Shown here: positions 29,801 to 39,500 of the stretch, one piece after another | Numbering within the stretch: the stretch's first letter is position 1 | Layout: every line of letters starts with the position of its first letter | From: Phymatolithon calcareum | Taxonomy: Eukaryota; Rhodophyta; Florideophyceae; Hapalidiales | Direction of reading: 5' to 3' | Assembly: GCA_977006965.1 (NCBI GenBank) | Contig: OZ345367.1 | Span: 930,001-994,000, forward strand | Length of the DNA stretch: 64,000 nucleotides | Made by a program: the position numbers and the translations under genes | The notes under the pieces: generated by a model | Database searches by the model: none | The model's input: the letters and a program-made list of their open reading frames with translations, nothing else | Told to the model about the DNA's origin: nothing

Positions 29801-31532
29801 TTTAGGGGCGCTTTGGAGAAGTACCATTTTGAGATCTGCTGGTTTTTGTATGTGCTGAACGATCAATCACTTTTTGCATTGGTTTGTATACGCGAATGTG
29901 CTGAAGGGCCACTTTAGCTCTGTCTCTCCTTCTTGCGGCGATAGTTTATGTGTACAGTACACTGTACAGTACAGTACAGTAGTTTTCTAGCGCCCTTACG
30001 TGCAGTTGTGGGCGATGACTGTGATTAACTTGGGAGGAGTTTACTTTTTAAATTAAGACTTGGTTGGTTGTTGTTGTTCTTCTACAAGAACGCACACAGG
30101 TGTCGGGCATTGTACGCATCTTGAACGAGTACCGCTTATTCGAAAGGAAGAATGCCCCAATGTGCACACGCTGGATGCTTCCACTGCAGGACAGAACGAT
30201 CACGGTTGTCTCCCTGAATTTGCGGAGATGCCCTTCGTCGAAATTTTTGCGAAGAAGGGCAACTCCACCATACATTCGTGGAAATTATTTCTCCGCAAAG
30301 GCATTGCCCAACGATTCCCGGGTACTAACGTACTAACGTCTTTGTTCAATCGATCATAATCTGAATCTGATCTCGCACGCTATTCGAAGCACTGTACCCC
30401 CGTTGTATTCACAGTAGGCACCACCCCTTGCACGGCCATTCCTACTCAACTCTGTTTATCACCAAGGACACACCACCTGTTGACGAGGGGAATGGATGCA
30501 GTACGGGCAGTTGAGCGGAAAGGGTCACATTGCCCTGCCCGATCGGAGGGTTAGACTCTTTGACGCACTGCACTGTCTGTTTAGATCATTAATGCAGATT
30601 AGGAGAAAAATGCATATGTTGCTTGAAGAGGGTCGGTCTTTCATTCTATTTACAAAAAGCAATGCGCGAGACAGCACCATACCATGGTGCTAGGCGTCTG
30701 TAGATGCGTTGGTGTAGCAACTCTAAAATATAGCTCTCCAACTCTTTCTCTTCTGAGGCATTCGTGCCGTGCTGCACAATTCTAGCGTAGACGTGCGAAA
30801 GGGAGTTCAATCTGAAGGCCTGTCTTCATACCAAAATTCTTGTAAATTTAAGTACCCGCTCTCCCAACTATTCATTTCAGTAGTCAATCCTATCGCCACA
30901 AGAGAAACACTAAATGTAGTGCACATCTCTTAGGGGCTATCATAGTCATGGAGAATCGGCGAATTTCTGTCGAATGAGTCACCATCAAGTCCGCACTGTG
31001 TTGAATGTTCCTTGGAAGACAATTTAAGCTATAAAGCTAAAGTAGCATTTTGCGTAAGAGGTCGAACCATTTGAGGCGTGCAGAAATTATCAAGAAGGTC
31101 TAAACGCAGAGGAGAAGCAGCACATTGAAGGCCATTAATACCCTTACGAGTTCCAGATTGAACTTGCTTAAGTCGCACGCACGTGGCTATATCATATCTA
31201 ATCCAAACCTCACACCAGCAGTTACCACATTTGCTGCGGGTGTGATGTATCTATAGGTCTGACGAAGAAATGAAAGAAAAGGATACGAAATACGAAAAAA
31301 ATCATTCTTAATTGATAAAAAACACAATTAGATATAATCTAAAGCGGTGCAATCGCTTATTATTGCTCTGCACCTTGATTGCCTTACAGCACGTAAATGA
31401 CTAGAATGCCCGAAATGGGTACACATGGACGGGAAAGACAACTCATAAGCGCGGTCGCAGTGGCAATGTGCGGGAATAACAGTGGATTAGGCAGCGCAAG
31501 ACGAAAGTGACTATCTGAAAAAAGGAGAAGCT
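29801..31532. other. No gene recognised; GTACA-type simple repeat
   Basis: A short GTACAGTACACTGTACAGTA-type repeat lies at 29951-29981. Frames in the rest are short. AT-rich sequence (31270-31350) precedes the next gene. Confidence 0.45.
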
Positions 31533-32216
31533 ATGCGAGGCATTGTGTTTGCTTCAATGCTGACTGAACGCCGGAAAGTTTTTTCATGCCCCAATGAGGA
31601 ACACGAAAGCACAGACTCCGTCCCGAGGATCTATTTGTGTTTTCGTGACGTCACCGATATCTCCAGCTTAGCTCTCGAGATGGTGATTGATTTCTTGTTT
31701 CTTTTGCCGTGGATTGTCCTCCTTCTGGACAAGAATGCCCCCGCCGAGTTCGACATAATCTATCAGTTCATTGATAGGCTTGACATTTGGTTGTACATCT
31801 TTGACGCTGGGTTTCGTCTGCTATCCCCTTCACTGGAATGCTATTTCATAAGAACTTCGCGTGCTTTCGACACGATCATCAGAACGATTAATTTGTGCGC
31901 TGCAGCTGCAACTTCGTTTGCAGACCCTGCCCCGTGGCTCAATGTGATCAAAGTAATCGGCGTGTTCCGCATGATGGTGAATCTGGCACTACTGGGCAAA
32001 CAACAGGTCAAGTTGGGTACCGGGACGGTGGCCAAGAAGTTGGACGACCTGGTGCAGATTAGGTTTGTCAAAAAGCACCGAAAATTGCATCAAGACATTT
32101 CTTTCCTGAGGAAGGAGAAGAGAATGGCTAAAGGAGTCAAATGGGCTCGGAGACGCTTCCCCATCGTGAATAGCGCTCCCGTATGGAGAAAAAGTACAAG
32201 AATTTTTGCACGCTAG
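31533..32216 (+). CDS. Voltage-sensor-like four-helix membrane protein without kinase
   Basis: The 227 residues contain four hydrophobic segments (about 46-66, 75-98, 107-130, 134-154) and a strongly basic tail (168-227). The segment YQFIDRLDIWLYIFDAGFRL, then YF.RTSRAFDTI, PWLNVIKV and FRMMVNLALL aligns without gaps with residues 158-241 of the kinase fusion at 59852. The acidic S2 position is Asp91, the S3 Asp113 is present, and S4 keeps two of three aligned basic residues (K140, R146). There is no pore domain and no enzyme domain. It is a kinase-less paralogue that could act as a regulator or partner. Function is unknown. Confidence 0.6.
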   Translation: MRGIVFASMLTERRKVFSCPNEEHESTDSVPRIYLCFRDVTDISSLALEMVIDFLFLLPWIVLLLDKNAPAEFDIIYQFIDRLDIWLYIFDAGFRLLSPSLECYFIRTSRAFDTIIRTINLCAAAATSFADPAPWLNVIKVIGVFRMMVNLALLGKQQVKLGTGTVAKKLDDLVQIRFVKKHRKLHQDISFLRKEKRMAKGVKWARRRFPIVNSAPVWRKSTRIFAR

Positions 32217-33430
32217 TTTGATCGTCCACAATGGAAGATCTGCTGACGGATCAGCTACAAACGAGCTCGGTGCACGGATCACTTACCAGCATAGTGTGTC
32301 ACAAAAGAACATACAAAGACGCCTCTCTACCCGGGGTCGTCCACCACAAACTGTACAGGAATCCGCAACTAAGATAGGATTATTTGAGATTCTAAGTTTT
32401 TCCGTCCGCCTTTCTAGCGGTGTATTTTCGTGAGCTACAGCAAGGTAGCAACTGAGGAAGCGCTGCTCATATCTTCAAAAGTCTGTGGGGCTTTGAAATA
32501 AACCTGGATTAAAAAATCGCAATTTGTCGGGAAACACCTCAGATTTCTGTAATGCAAGGGATTACTTTGTCCGTTCCTTCATGATTTGTAGAATTTCAAA
32601 CAGCGGTGAGGCGAGTTTTGGCATTCACATTGCGCACGAGCTTCTCCATCGCGATGATTCGCAGTGGGTCTAGTCATTGGGAGGAAACGTGCGGTTCTCT
32701 ATATTCCAGGCTCTCCTGATAAACTTCCATAAAGGCCTTCCTCCACCATTGCCATCCGGTCTCCAGCTATTTTATGGTGGGTATCATCAGACATCATCGT
32801 AGAGCGACCGCGACACAGGGAGCGCTTTCTCATCTCCGTGTCTGATTAAAACCGGAACAATTTGCTCTCTACCGGTTGCTTCGAACCCAAGAGCATGCGG
32901 TGACTCGACCTGACGCTGGAAGCAGTCCTTGCATGCGTGCCTATCTTACGTACGGTCGACGGTGTGGACGTCCTTCAGCGCAAAGTGTCATGACGGACAT
33001 TAACTTTTTCGAACCAAATACCCCTTTCTGATATCCCGCTTCGCCCTGCTACCGTTTCCACCAGAAGTTGTAAAGGTTTCCAGCAAAACATATTCCTGTC
33101 CCTCACCATCTCAGAGGACGATGCGCTGCATCGCTCTTTCCAGTGGTTTATTCAACAGACCCGAAAAGGAGTTGCACACTAAAATTCTAGATAACAAGAA
33201 GCTTATTCACACACGTGTCATACTAGATTTGTCCAGCTGCTTACACTGACTGACCAGCTAAAAGTTTTGACAAAGCTCATGAGCACGCCTCTGCAACCTC
33301 GACCCCGCTGTCTCAATGTTGTTTAGTGCGCCTTGACCAACTTGCACGTCCATGCCCACGGGTTACACCCCCTGCTCTATCCAAGTGCCAGTCAGTTTCC
33401 GTTGAGATCGAAGCGCACCTCCGGAGCGAA
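32217..33430. other. No gene recognised
   Basis: Spacer with only short frames; no structure is seen. Confidence 0.5.
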
Positions 33431-34111
33431 ATGCATTTGCCTTCGTTGTTCGTGGTGGTGGTCTACGCGTCTGCGTATCTGCTATTGCTATTCGGTGCAA
33501 TTTGCTTAGCGTGTGGTCTGTACTATCTCGTCGAACTTGCCGAAGAGTACACTCGATTCACAAAGAGGTTAATCCACAATGCCATTCTCGGCGAACTTGT
33601 TCTTCATATTCTGCTCTGGGGCTACGAACGCATGTGGTTCGTCCCCAACATGGTCGGCTTTATCGCCCACGTTTCCTATCTCCTCCTACTCCGTTCGTTT
33701 CCGTACATCGAGCCATCATCAGTGCCATTTGTGTCATCGTGTCTCCTCTTCGCGGGGTCAAACGTCGTCTGGTACCATTATTTTCACCGCGACCCGGAGT
33801 TCTTCTACCGATATCGTGTAGGTCCCGTCGCGTCTCTCACTGCATTCTACTTTTTATGCGTCTGGCTTGTCCCCCTCGGGTTTTTCGTATCGCTCACAGT
33901 CAACGACTCTGTCCTGCCAAGCTCCAACGCGATGCGATACCCGGGGGCACAAGCGCCTGGCATGATGCCGGCTGACGGAAAGAAGCGAAAATCGCAAAAC
34001 ATTTTCCTGGTTGGGGTTCGAAATGCATGGAATACAGTCAAAAGTGGTGTCGGTCTCGGTGATGGAAACGGAGATATATTGTCATCAGCACATTCTTCCC
34101 GCTTGAGGTGA
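33431..34111 (+). CDS. TEX261/SVP26 family ER-Golgi membrane protein
   Basis: SVP26/TEX261 proteins are ER-Golgi membrane adaptors that promote COPII export of certain Golgi enzymes. From the ATG at 33431 the chain is 226 residues. It has TM helices near 7-33, 55-70, 72-90, 98-115 and 134-155. Family hallmarks are CGLYYLVELAEEYTRFTKR, LLLLRSFPYIE, SNVVWYHYF, FYFLCVWLVPLGFFVSLTVN and NDSVLPSS. An in-frame upstream ATG at 33326 would add 35 polar residues before the first helix and is less likely. The C-terminal 60 residues are polar and cytosolic in type. Confidence 0.88.
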   Translation: MHLPSLFVVVVYASAYLLLLFGAICLACGLYYLVELAEEYTRFTKRLIHNAILGELVLHILLWGYERMWFVPNMVGFIAHVSYLLLLRSFPYIEPSSVPFVSSCLLFAGSNVVWYHYFHRDPEFFYRYRVGPVASLTAFYFLCVWLVPLGFFVSLTVNDSVLPSSNAMRYPGAQAPGMMPADGKKRKSQNIFLVGVRNAWNTVKSGVGLGDGNGDILSSAHSSRLR

Positions 34112-34231
34112 GTGAGTCGTTTTTTCAAATGTAAAACCAACCAAGATTTAGGACAGCTTTGAGGAAAAGAACTCGCTCGGTCTTCTGTACAGCGTACGTA
34201 CAAATTTATAGCTCCACTAACTGCAATATAA

Positions 34232-35455
34232 CTATTGGTCCAGCTCCAGAATTTCCTCCACAATATTCACATATGTTGACGGAAGGGCTTCAAGCTCTGC
34301 CACATCAACACTCTCCTTGTTTGTATGCGCCAACTCAATTGACCCTGATCCGAAAAGGATCGCCCTTCTGTACTCTCTTGCGAAATGCGCCACATCCGTA
34401 TTGTAAGAGACTTCTATCGTGCCTAACTTTTTCGCCGCCTTGAGCGGCACAAAAAACGAAACCGGATGATTTTGAGTGAGCACCTCCACGGAAGTGCCAT
34501 CAAACTCACTCGCAACTTGTTCAACAACATCCAGTACTTCCCTCGGCGCCCCAATCAACCGGAACATGACTGTCGCAGCCGCACTCTCAGCCACAATATT
34601 CGCAGCCTGTCCGCCCTCAATAAGCCCGATATTCATCGTCGTATCGCGCCCGACTGCTCCTCCTATCTGTTTATCACTGCGCGGCCATGTCGTTTCACGG
34701 AGCCTGTTGAGCACGTCCAGAATTAAATCGATGGCAGATCGGCCCAGATGTGGGTACCCACTGTGGCAAGAGACACCCCGAGCAATGATCTTGACCTTAA
34801 GCATCCCTTTCTGTGATGTTGCGACCTTACTCTCGGTCGGTTCCCCATTGATAAGCGTGATAGAATTCGGAAATTCAAATTGTGCAGACGCCGCTCGCAT
34901 ACCAGCGTGGTCTGTTTCTTCCCCAGTCACAAACAAAGCAGCCACGCGCCGGTCTGCCATTTGCGCTACGGCGACCATCATCCCTGCCATAATTCCTCGC
35001 GCATCGGCGGTGCCGCGCCCCACCAGTCGACCATTCGCACCGCTAAGGTCCAGCGTTGGTCCTCCAGGCACAACATCAAAGTGCGTGGAAAGCACGACTT
35101 GCGCATCTGCCACAGTCGCGCCTTTTGCAAGCGCTAGCAGGTTATGTCGAGCACCCTCTGCTACGGGATGGAGCGATGCGGACATATTCCTCACGCGCAA
35201 CCATCGCAACGCATAATGTACCGCGTCCTCCTCACTAAGTGGAACCAACATTCGCGTAAGATTTGTGACATCACTCGGATACACGGTGTGCGTTTGTGGA
35301 AAGAAGCGAGATTGCGGTGCGGCTGGAAACTCATCGAGCAGCCAAGTGGATACCCGTGTCCATCGCAGGGTGAGATACGCCAGTGCGGCTCCGAGCAGCG
35401 ACCACACAAGCGAGATCGTCGCTATCCGCATCGTCGGCTGTCTTGGACTTCCCAT
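34232..35455 (-). CDS. M20-family metallopeptidase, membrane-anchored or secreted
   Basis: M20 enzymes are di-zinc hydrolases of peptides or N-acyl amino acids. From the ATG at 35455 the protein is 407 residues with an N-terminal signal or anchor (MRIATISLVWSLLGAALAYL). Metal ligands appear in order: LSTHFDVVPGG (His), GRGTADARG (Asp), TGEETDHAG (Glu-Glu) and ELAHTNKESV (His near the C-terminus). The lid domain includes GVSCHSGYPHLGRSAIDLIL. The family includes carboxypeptidase S and acylase-like enzymes; the exact substrate cannot be told. The open frame continues 82 codons upstream of this ATG, but that part lacks targeting character. It is divergent to the ankyrin gene. Confidence 0.85.
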   Translation of the reverse strand: MGSPRQPTMRIATISLVWSLLGAALAYLTLRWTRVSTWLLDEFPAAPQSRFFPQTHTVYPSDVTNLTRMLVPLSEEDAVHYALRWLRVRNMSASLHPVAEGARHNLLALAKGATVADAQVVLSTHFDVVPGGPTLDLSGANGRLVGRGTADARGIMAGMMVAVAQMADRRVAALFVTGEETDHAGMRAASAQFEFPNSITLINGEPTESKVATSQKGMLKVKIIARGVSCHSGYPHLGRSAIDLILDVLNRLRETTWPRSDKQIGGAVGRDTTMNIGLIEGGQAANIVAESAAATVMFRLIGAPREVLDVVEQVASEFDGTSVEVLTQNHPVSFFVPLKAAKKLGTIEVSYNTDVAHFAREYRRAILFGSGSIELAHTNKESVDVAELEALPSTYVNIVEEILELDQ

Positions 35456-35801
35456 CCTTAGGGAGTGAGGAGTTTTTCTTTGGTACCTATTGCTTGAAAT
35501 GTGGCGTCGTGTTGAGATTTTTGAGATTCGATGCCAAGCTAGGAAACTCTTGAGTGTTGTTATTTGTGTATGATGTGATTGCCACGCCACCCGATTTATA
35601 ACTGAAATCTGCAAGATCTCGGCGTCCTGAGGACTATCTTTCGTGATCCTGTGCCAGCCGTCAAACAATTGTTGGTGCTGACAACCGGATGCAGTCTCCA
35701 AACAAACAGGTTCCAGCTATTCACCTGCGATAGCTTGCTGAAATACTCCAGAGCAGCACGCGCCATGAGTATAGATCATTCCACTCACGATAACAATCGC
35801 A
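35456..35801. promoter_or_regulatory. Shared upstream region of divergent M20 and ankyrin genes
   Basis: A 346-bp spacer containing the upstream continuation of the M20 open frame. No clear TATA box; nothing else is recognised. Confidence 0.35.
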
Positions 35802-36791
35802 ATGTCGTCTAGCTGCTTCTGCCCTCCGGTGACCTGCGTACGTTTGACGCACACTGTCTCCAAGTCCGTGCTTAGGTCACGCCTCAAGGCGTTTCGCAAG
35901 ACCGCTCACCCGCGATGCCGCATTTACTCGCAAATGGCTGATTCCGGCAAGTCAGCTGCTGCTGGTGAGCAACTGGTTGAACGCTGCATGGCTGGTGATG
36001 TACGCACAGTTTCGGATCTTCTGACATCAGGGGCACCGGTGAACCACGCTAGCGTTCGTGGAGAGTCGTTCATGACACCTCTTATGTGGGCTGCCTCTGA
36101 CGGGAATCCAGAAATCACAAAAATGTTGCTGGAGGCCGGTGCAGACCCTAATATGCGCAATGCTCAGGGACTCACGGCTGTCCTGTACGCGTTTGAGAAT
36201 CTACGTTCACTAAATCCAGGTCCTATACCACCTGCCGGTTTTCCAGGCACCAACCGCCCTACACCTCCGCAATTGGGCGCCAAACAGCCCTTTTCACTTC
36301 ATAGCCAGGTTGCGGATATTCTGGTAAATGCTGATGCAAATGTAGAAGTGCGAAACGCGTACGGGGAAAGCCTTGTTCACCTCGCTGCGAAAAAGGCGCA
36401 TGCAGAGTGGGTTGTGCGACTGGTGGAAGCTGGCGTCGATGTGGATGCAAAAGCGAGAGTTACACGAAGGACGGCTCTACACCTTGCGGGAAAAGAGGGA
36501 CATCCGGAAACTATCAGAGTACTCGTGCAAAATGGCGCATCTTTGGAAGCGAGAGACGTGTTCTCGTGGACTCCGTTGCTGTGGGCGGCGGCGTGTGGTC
36601 ATGTGTCCGCTGTGGAGGCCCTGCTTGGGCTTGGGGCGGACCCGAATGTTAAGGGATTTGTTTTCATTGATAGCAGTGGACAGGCGAGTGCGCAAGGGGA
36701 GAAAAGGGAAACTACCCCACTGAAAGAGGGGAGGAAAAGTGGGAATCCAGGACAAATTTCGAAGCTGCTCATTCGCAATGGTGCTATATAA
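35802..36791 (+). CDS. Ankyrin-repeat protein
   Basis: The 329-residue product has at least five ankyrin repeats after residue 55. Examples are MTPLMWAASDGNPEITKMLL with EAGADPNMRN, ESLVHLAAKKAHAEWVVRLV with EAGVDVDAK, and RTALHLAGKEGHPETIRVLV, then TPLLWAAACGHVSAVEALLG with GADPNV. Ankyrin repeats mediate protein contacts. Residues 1-44 are basic and hydroxylated, like an organelle leader; a second ATG at 35934 would omit them. A Pro-rich loop interrupts the solenoid around 140-160. Partner unknown. It is convergent with the asparaginase gene, 196 bp apart. Confidence 0.85.
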   Translation: MSSSCFCPPVTCVRLTHTVSKSVLRSRLKAFRKTAHPRCRIYSQMADSGKSAAAGEQLVERCMAGDVRTVSDLLTSGAPVNHASVRGESFMTPLMWAASDGNPEITKMLLEAGADPNMRNAQGLTAVLYAFENLRSLNPGPIPPAGFPGTNRPTPPQLGAKQPFSLHSQVADILVNADANVEVRNAYGESLVHLAAKKAHAEWVVRLVEAGVDVDAKARVTRRTALHLAGKEGHPETIRVLVQNGASLEARDVFSWTPLLWAAACGHVSAVEALLGLGADPNVKGFVFIDSSGQASAQGEKRETTPLKEGRKSGNPGQISKLLIRNGAI

Positions 36792-36987
36792 TTCCCATTA
36801 CGAAAAGGCAAAGGGGCCTTTTTTATGCTGCTTATACGCAATGGTGCGATAGAACTCGGATTGGGAAAACCGAAGGGGGGCTGTTCAAGACGCCACTGTA
36901 GTTCGATTCATGAATCCTTGTAGAGAACTGTTTGGAAAATGTTATGGGTAAACAAGCCAATGAGATATAAACCCCAATCGATCTCCT

Positions 36988-37932
36988 TTACTTCACATCC
37001 TCGAGCACATCGTCTTCCCGGGGATCAATTCCCGCCATCATCTCTCCGTGTTGATCAATGCCCGCCCAAGCCATTCTTGTCGTGCTGAAAGCATACCCAA
37101 GGTTGCCCTTCTGATCCACAAGAATCAGTCCGCCACAGCCACCAGTCTTCTTCTTCATGTACTTGACAGCCTCCCTCGCCGCGCGTTGTACCGCCCATCC
37201 CTCGCGTTCCACAAGCCATAGCGCATAGCGTGCCAGAGTTGTCTTCAAAATGCTTTCGCCATGCCCCGTAGTTGAACAAGCCCCAATTCCCTCATCGACA
37301 AAAAGCCCAGCGCCAATAACCGGGGAGTCTCCGACACGTCCCTCTCGCTTGAATGTAATGCCGCCAGTGCTGGTGGCCGCTGCAAGCCCTCCGGAGGAGT
37401 CCAGCGCAACTGCACCGACGGTGTCGTGCCCTCGAAAGAGATCGTCTACCGCTTCACCATACCGCGCATACCGCGCCCATTCCTCTTGTGCCGCTGGAGT
37501 CACCAATGCTTCATTGGGTACCGTCTCAATTCCGGCCTCAAGTGCAAATGCGTCCGCACCACGTCCAACTAGGAATACGTGCTCTGTGCGCTCGAGCACG
37601 GCACGGGCGAGTGACACAGCGTTGCGCACCCCGTTCGCACAGGCGACAGCACCAGCACACGGTTGACCCCCTGGTGAAGCTGTCATTATGGCAGCGTCTA
37701 GCTCCACTCTACCACTCGATGTCAGACATGATCCCACGCCTGCTGCGAAAGTGGAGTCATCCTCGAGATGACGCACCGCTGCCTCCACAGCGTCCAATGC
37801 ACTTCCGCCGCTCGCGAGAATTGCATGACCGCATCGCGCCGCTTCACATGCCCCGGAAATGTTTGCAGCCGTGCTGGATTGTGGAATTGCCCATGCACCG
37901 CCGTGCACGATGATGGAGTAAGCGAGCGGCAT
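36988..37932 (-). CDS. Plant-type L-asparaginase / isoaspartyl aminopeptidase (Ntn hydrolase)
   Basis: This family hydrolyses L-asparagine and beta-aspartyl peptides after autocleavage. The ATG at 37932 gives 314 residues with no leader. Family blocks are IIVHGGAWAIP, GGSALDAVEAAVRHLEDD, a VELDAAIM stretch, HDTVGAVALDSSGGLAAATS and GHGES. The nucleophile is Thr171 in HDTVG, the new N-terminus after self-cleavage; GGLAAATSTGG follows as expected. The C-terminal block reads KTGGCGGLILVDQKGN. The chain is complete and of normal length. Confidence 0.92.
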   Translation of the reverse strand: MPLAYSIIVHGGAWAIPQSSTAANISGACEAARCGHAILASGGSALDAVEAAVRHLEDDSTFAAGVGSCLTSSGRVELDAAIMTASPGGQPCAGAVACANGVRNAVSLARAVLERTEHVFLVGRGADAFALEAGIETVPNEALVTPAAQEEWARYARYGEAVDDLFRGHDTVGAVALDSSGGLAAATSTGGITFKREGRVGDSPVIGAGLFVDEGIGACSTTGHGESILKTTLARYALWLVEREGWAVQRAAREAVKYMKKKTGGCGGLILVDQKGNLGYAFSTTRMAWAGIDQHGEMMAGIDPREDDVLEDVK

Positions 37933-38518
37933 TGTTCTAGCGCTTCGCGCAGCACGCAAATCGGCAAGAAGGCAAGGGGCAATATAAGGTACAATGTTTT
38001 AATGAATGGAAGATGAAGATGCAAGTGGAACTTCCAATAACGTCCGTTCAGGTCTATTCCCTCGCCTGCGTGTGCTCAGTTTTATGTTGCATTTTCCGGT
38101 AATCCAACTTATCAGCCACTAAATTTGCTAAAAATTTGTTTGCAGATCTTTTCACGCCCTACCAGAAGCCATCAATTACTGGCTAGCCATTACGGCTCGT
38201 TGGCGACTGTGTTCTGCACTCGACTTCGTTCAAGATACAAGTGAGATCTGCGCGTATGCGCTCGAGAGCTCACCACACGCAAAGGCAAGTGGAAGATGGA
38301 ACCTCGACAACCTCACTCACTGTCGGTTGCGACCTTGCAGGGAGAACCCAGTCGTGATCATTAAGATGACGTCAAAATCGAGTGCCACATTACACGCAAG
38401 CTCTGAGAACCTCACTGTTAGACACCAACTCCTTCTCACAAGACTTCGATCGAGAAAACCGATATCATGACTCTAGATTGAATACCAAGACGCCTGAAGC
38501 TCCAGGCCTCGACAAGAC
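37933..38518. other. No gene recognised
   Basis: Spacer with upstream sequence of the asparaginase gene. Nothing is recognised. Confidence 0.5.
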
Positions 38519-39298
38519 TCACGCCTCGCTTTGTCTGGCGTGTGCATTGTATACTGCCAATACAATCCCCGGGCTGTTTCTCGTACGCTGCGAATTTGAT
38601 CCCAATGAGTCGTTGGGCCGGTCGTCCTCATTTCCATCATTCTTAAACAAATTCTTATCCTGAAGCTCGTCCAGAAGCAGTGGAGATTGACCGGGAATTC
38701 GCAATTTCCGCTGTTTGTTTAGCTCATGAATTCGCATTCGCAATTCGCTTGCGCCGCGTCGCGGGTCCAGGGATGGAAGTTCTGGGGGATCGAACGTCTT
38801 CATTACTCGATCCCTATTCGCCTGCAATCGCTCAACGTCCAGCTTCCTTCGAGCGGATATTTCCCGAAATGCGTCCTTGAGAATTTTGCGCTGCCGCTCA
38901 TCCAAAAGCGTTCCAAGAATCGTATTGTGATGTTGAACCTCCAACGCCGGCCGTATGAATTTTTGAACGCTCTTCCAAAACGCGTTTGTGGAAGATGTGT
39001 TCGGTTTAGGATAGGAGCCCTTGTCAAAAAGCGTCAACTCTGTTCCAGCATAGCCATATTTGAATTCTGATATCCGAATTATGGGCAGTCGCAATATAAC
39101 CTTCGCCGTCGGTGCAAATTGAAATCGTATCCAAGAGGCTTTTCGCGGTTCCAGGCCAAATCCGATAAATGACTGCCCGTTGATGTACGATTCAGCAGCC
39201 ATGAAACAGTTGCAACCGAACCCAAAACGCAGGCGAGCGTCAAAGCCGAAACCAAAACTCGGCTTCGCGATGAAACGAAGATTGGGGAGGTTCTCCAT
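38519..39298 (-). CDS. Conserved-looking protein of unknown function, beta-rich N-terminal half
   Basis: The first ATG in frame (39298) gives 259 residues. Residues 1-90 alternate hydrophobic, Phe and Gly residues (for example FIAKPSFGFGFDARLRFGFG), as in beta-barrel or beta-sandwich proteins. The rest is charged and helical, with an Arg/Lys-rich coiled segment and an acidic tail. A separate 30-codon frame at 39413-39321 (MFVKEIRLEATPRVMLPDFQ) runs into this one offset by one base, so a frameshift may have removed the true N-terminus. No family is recognised. Confidence 0.55.
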   Translation of the reverse strand: MENLPNLRFIAKPSFGFGFDARLRFGFGCNCFMAAESYINGQSFIGFGLEPRKASWIRFQFAPTAKVILRLPIIRISEFKYGYAGTELTLFDKGSYPKPNTSSTNAFWKSVQKFIRPALEVQHHNTILGTLLDERQRKILKDAFREISARRKLDVERLQANRDRVMKTFDPPELPSLDPRRGASELRMRIHELNKQRKLRIPGQSPLLLDELQDKNLFKNDGNEDDRPNDSLGSNSQRTRNSPGIVLAVYNAHARQSEA

Positions 39299-39500
39299 TC
39301 TCCCAGAATTTAGACCGAGGTCATTTAACACCAAATACTTGCGCTTTCAGTTCCTGAAAGTCTGGTAGCATGACTCGCGGCGTAGCTTCCAGTCGGATTT
39401 CTTTCACAAACATTCGCGGTTGTTCAACGCGCGGAGAATCATGCTGATCCTTGTCGGCTCAGCGATCTCAAATTCCAAATTTACATTGAAAGTATGACAC

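Noticed and set aside
34476-35216. 246-codon plus-strand frame
   Set aside because: Antisense shadow of the M20 peptidase, whose zinc ligands are unmistakable on the other strand.
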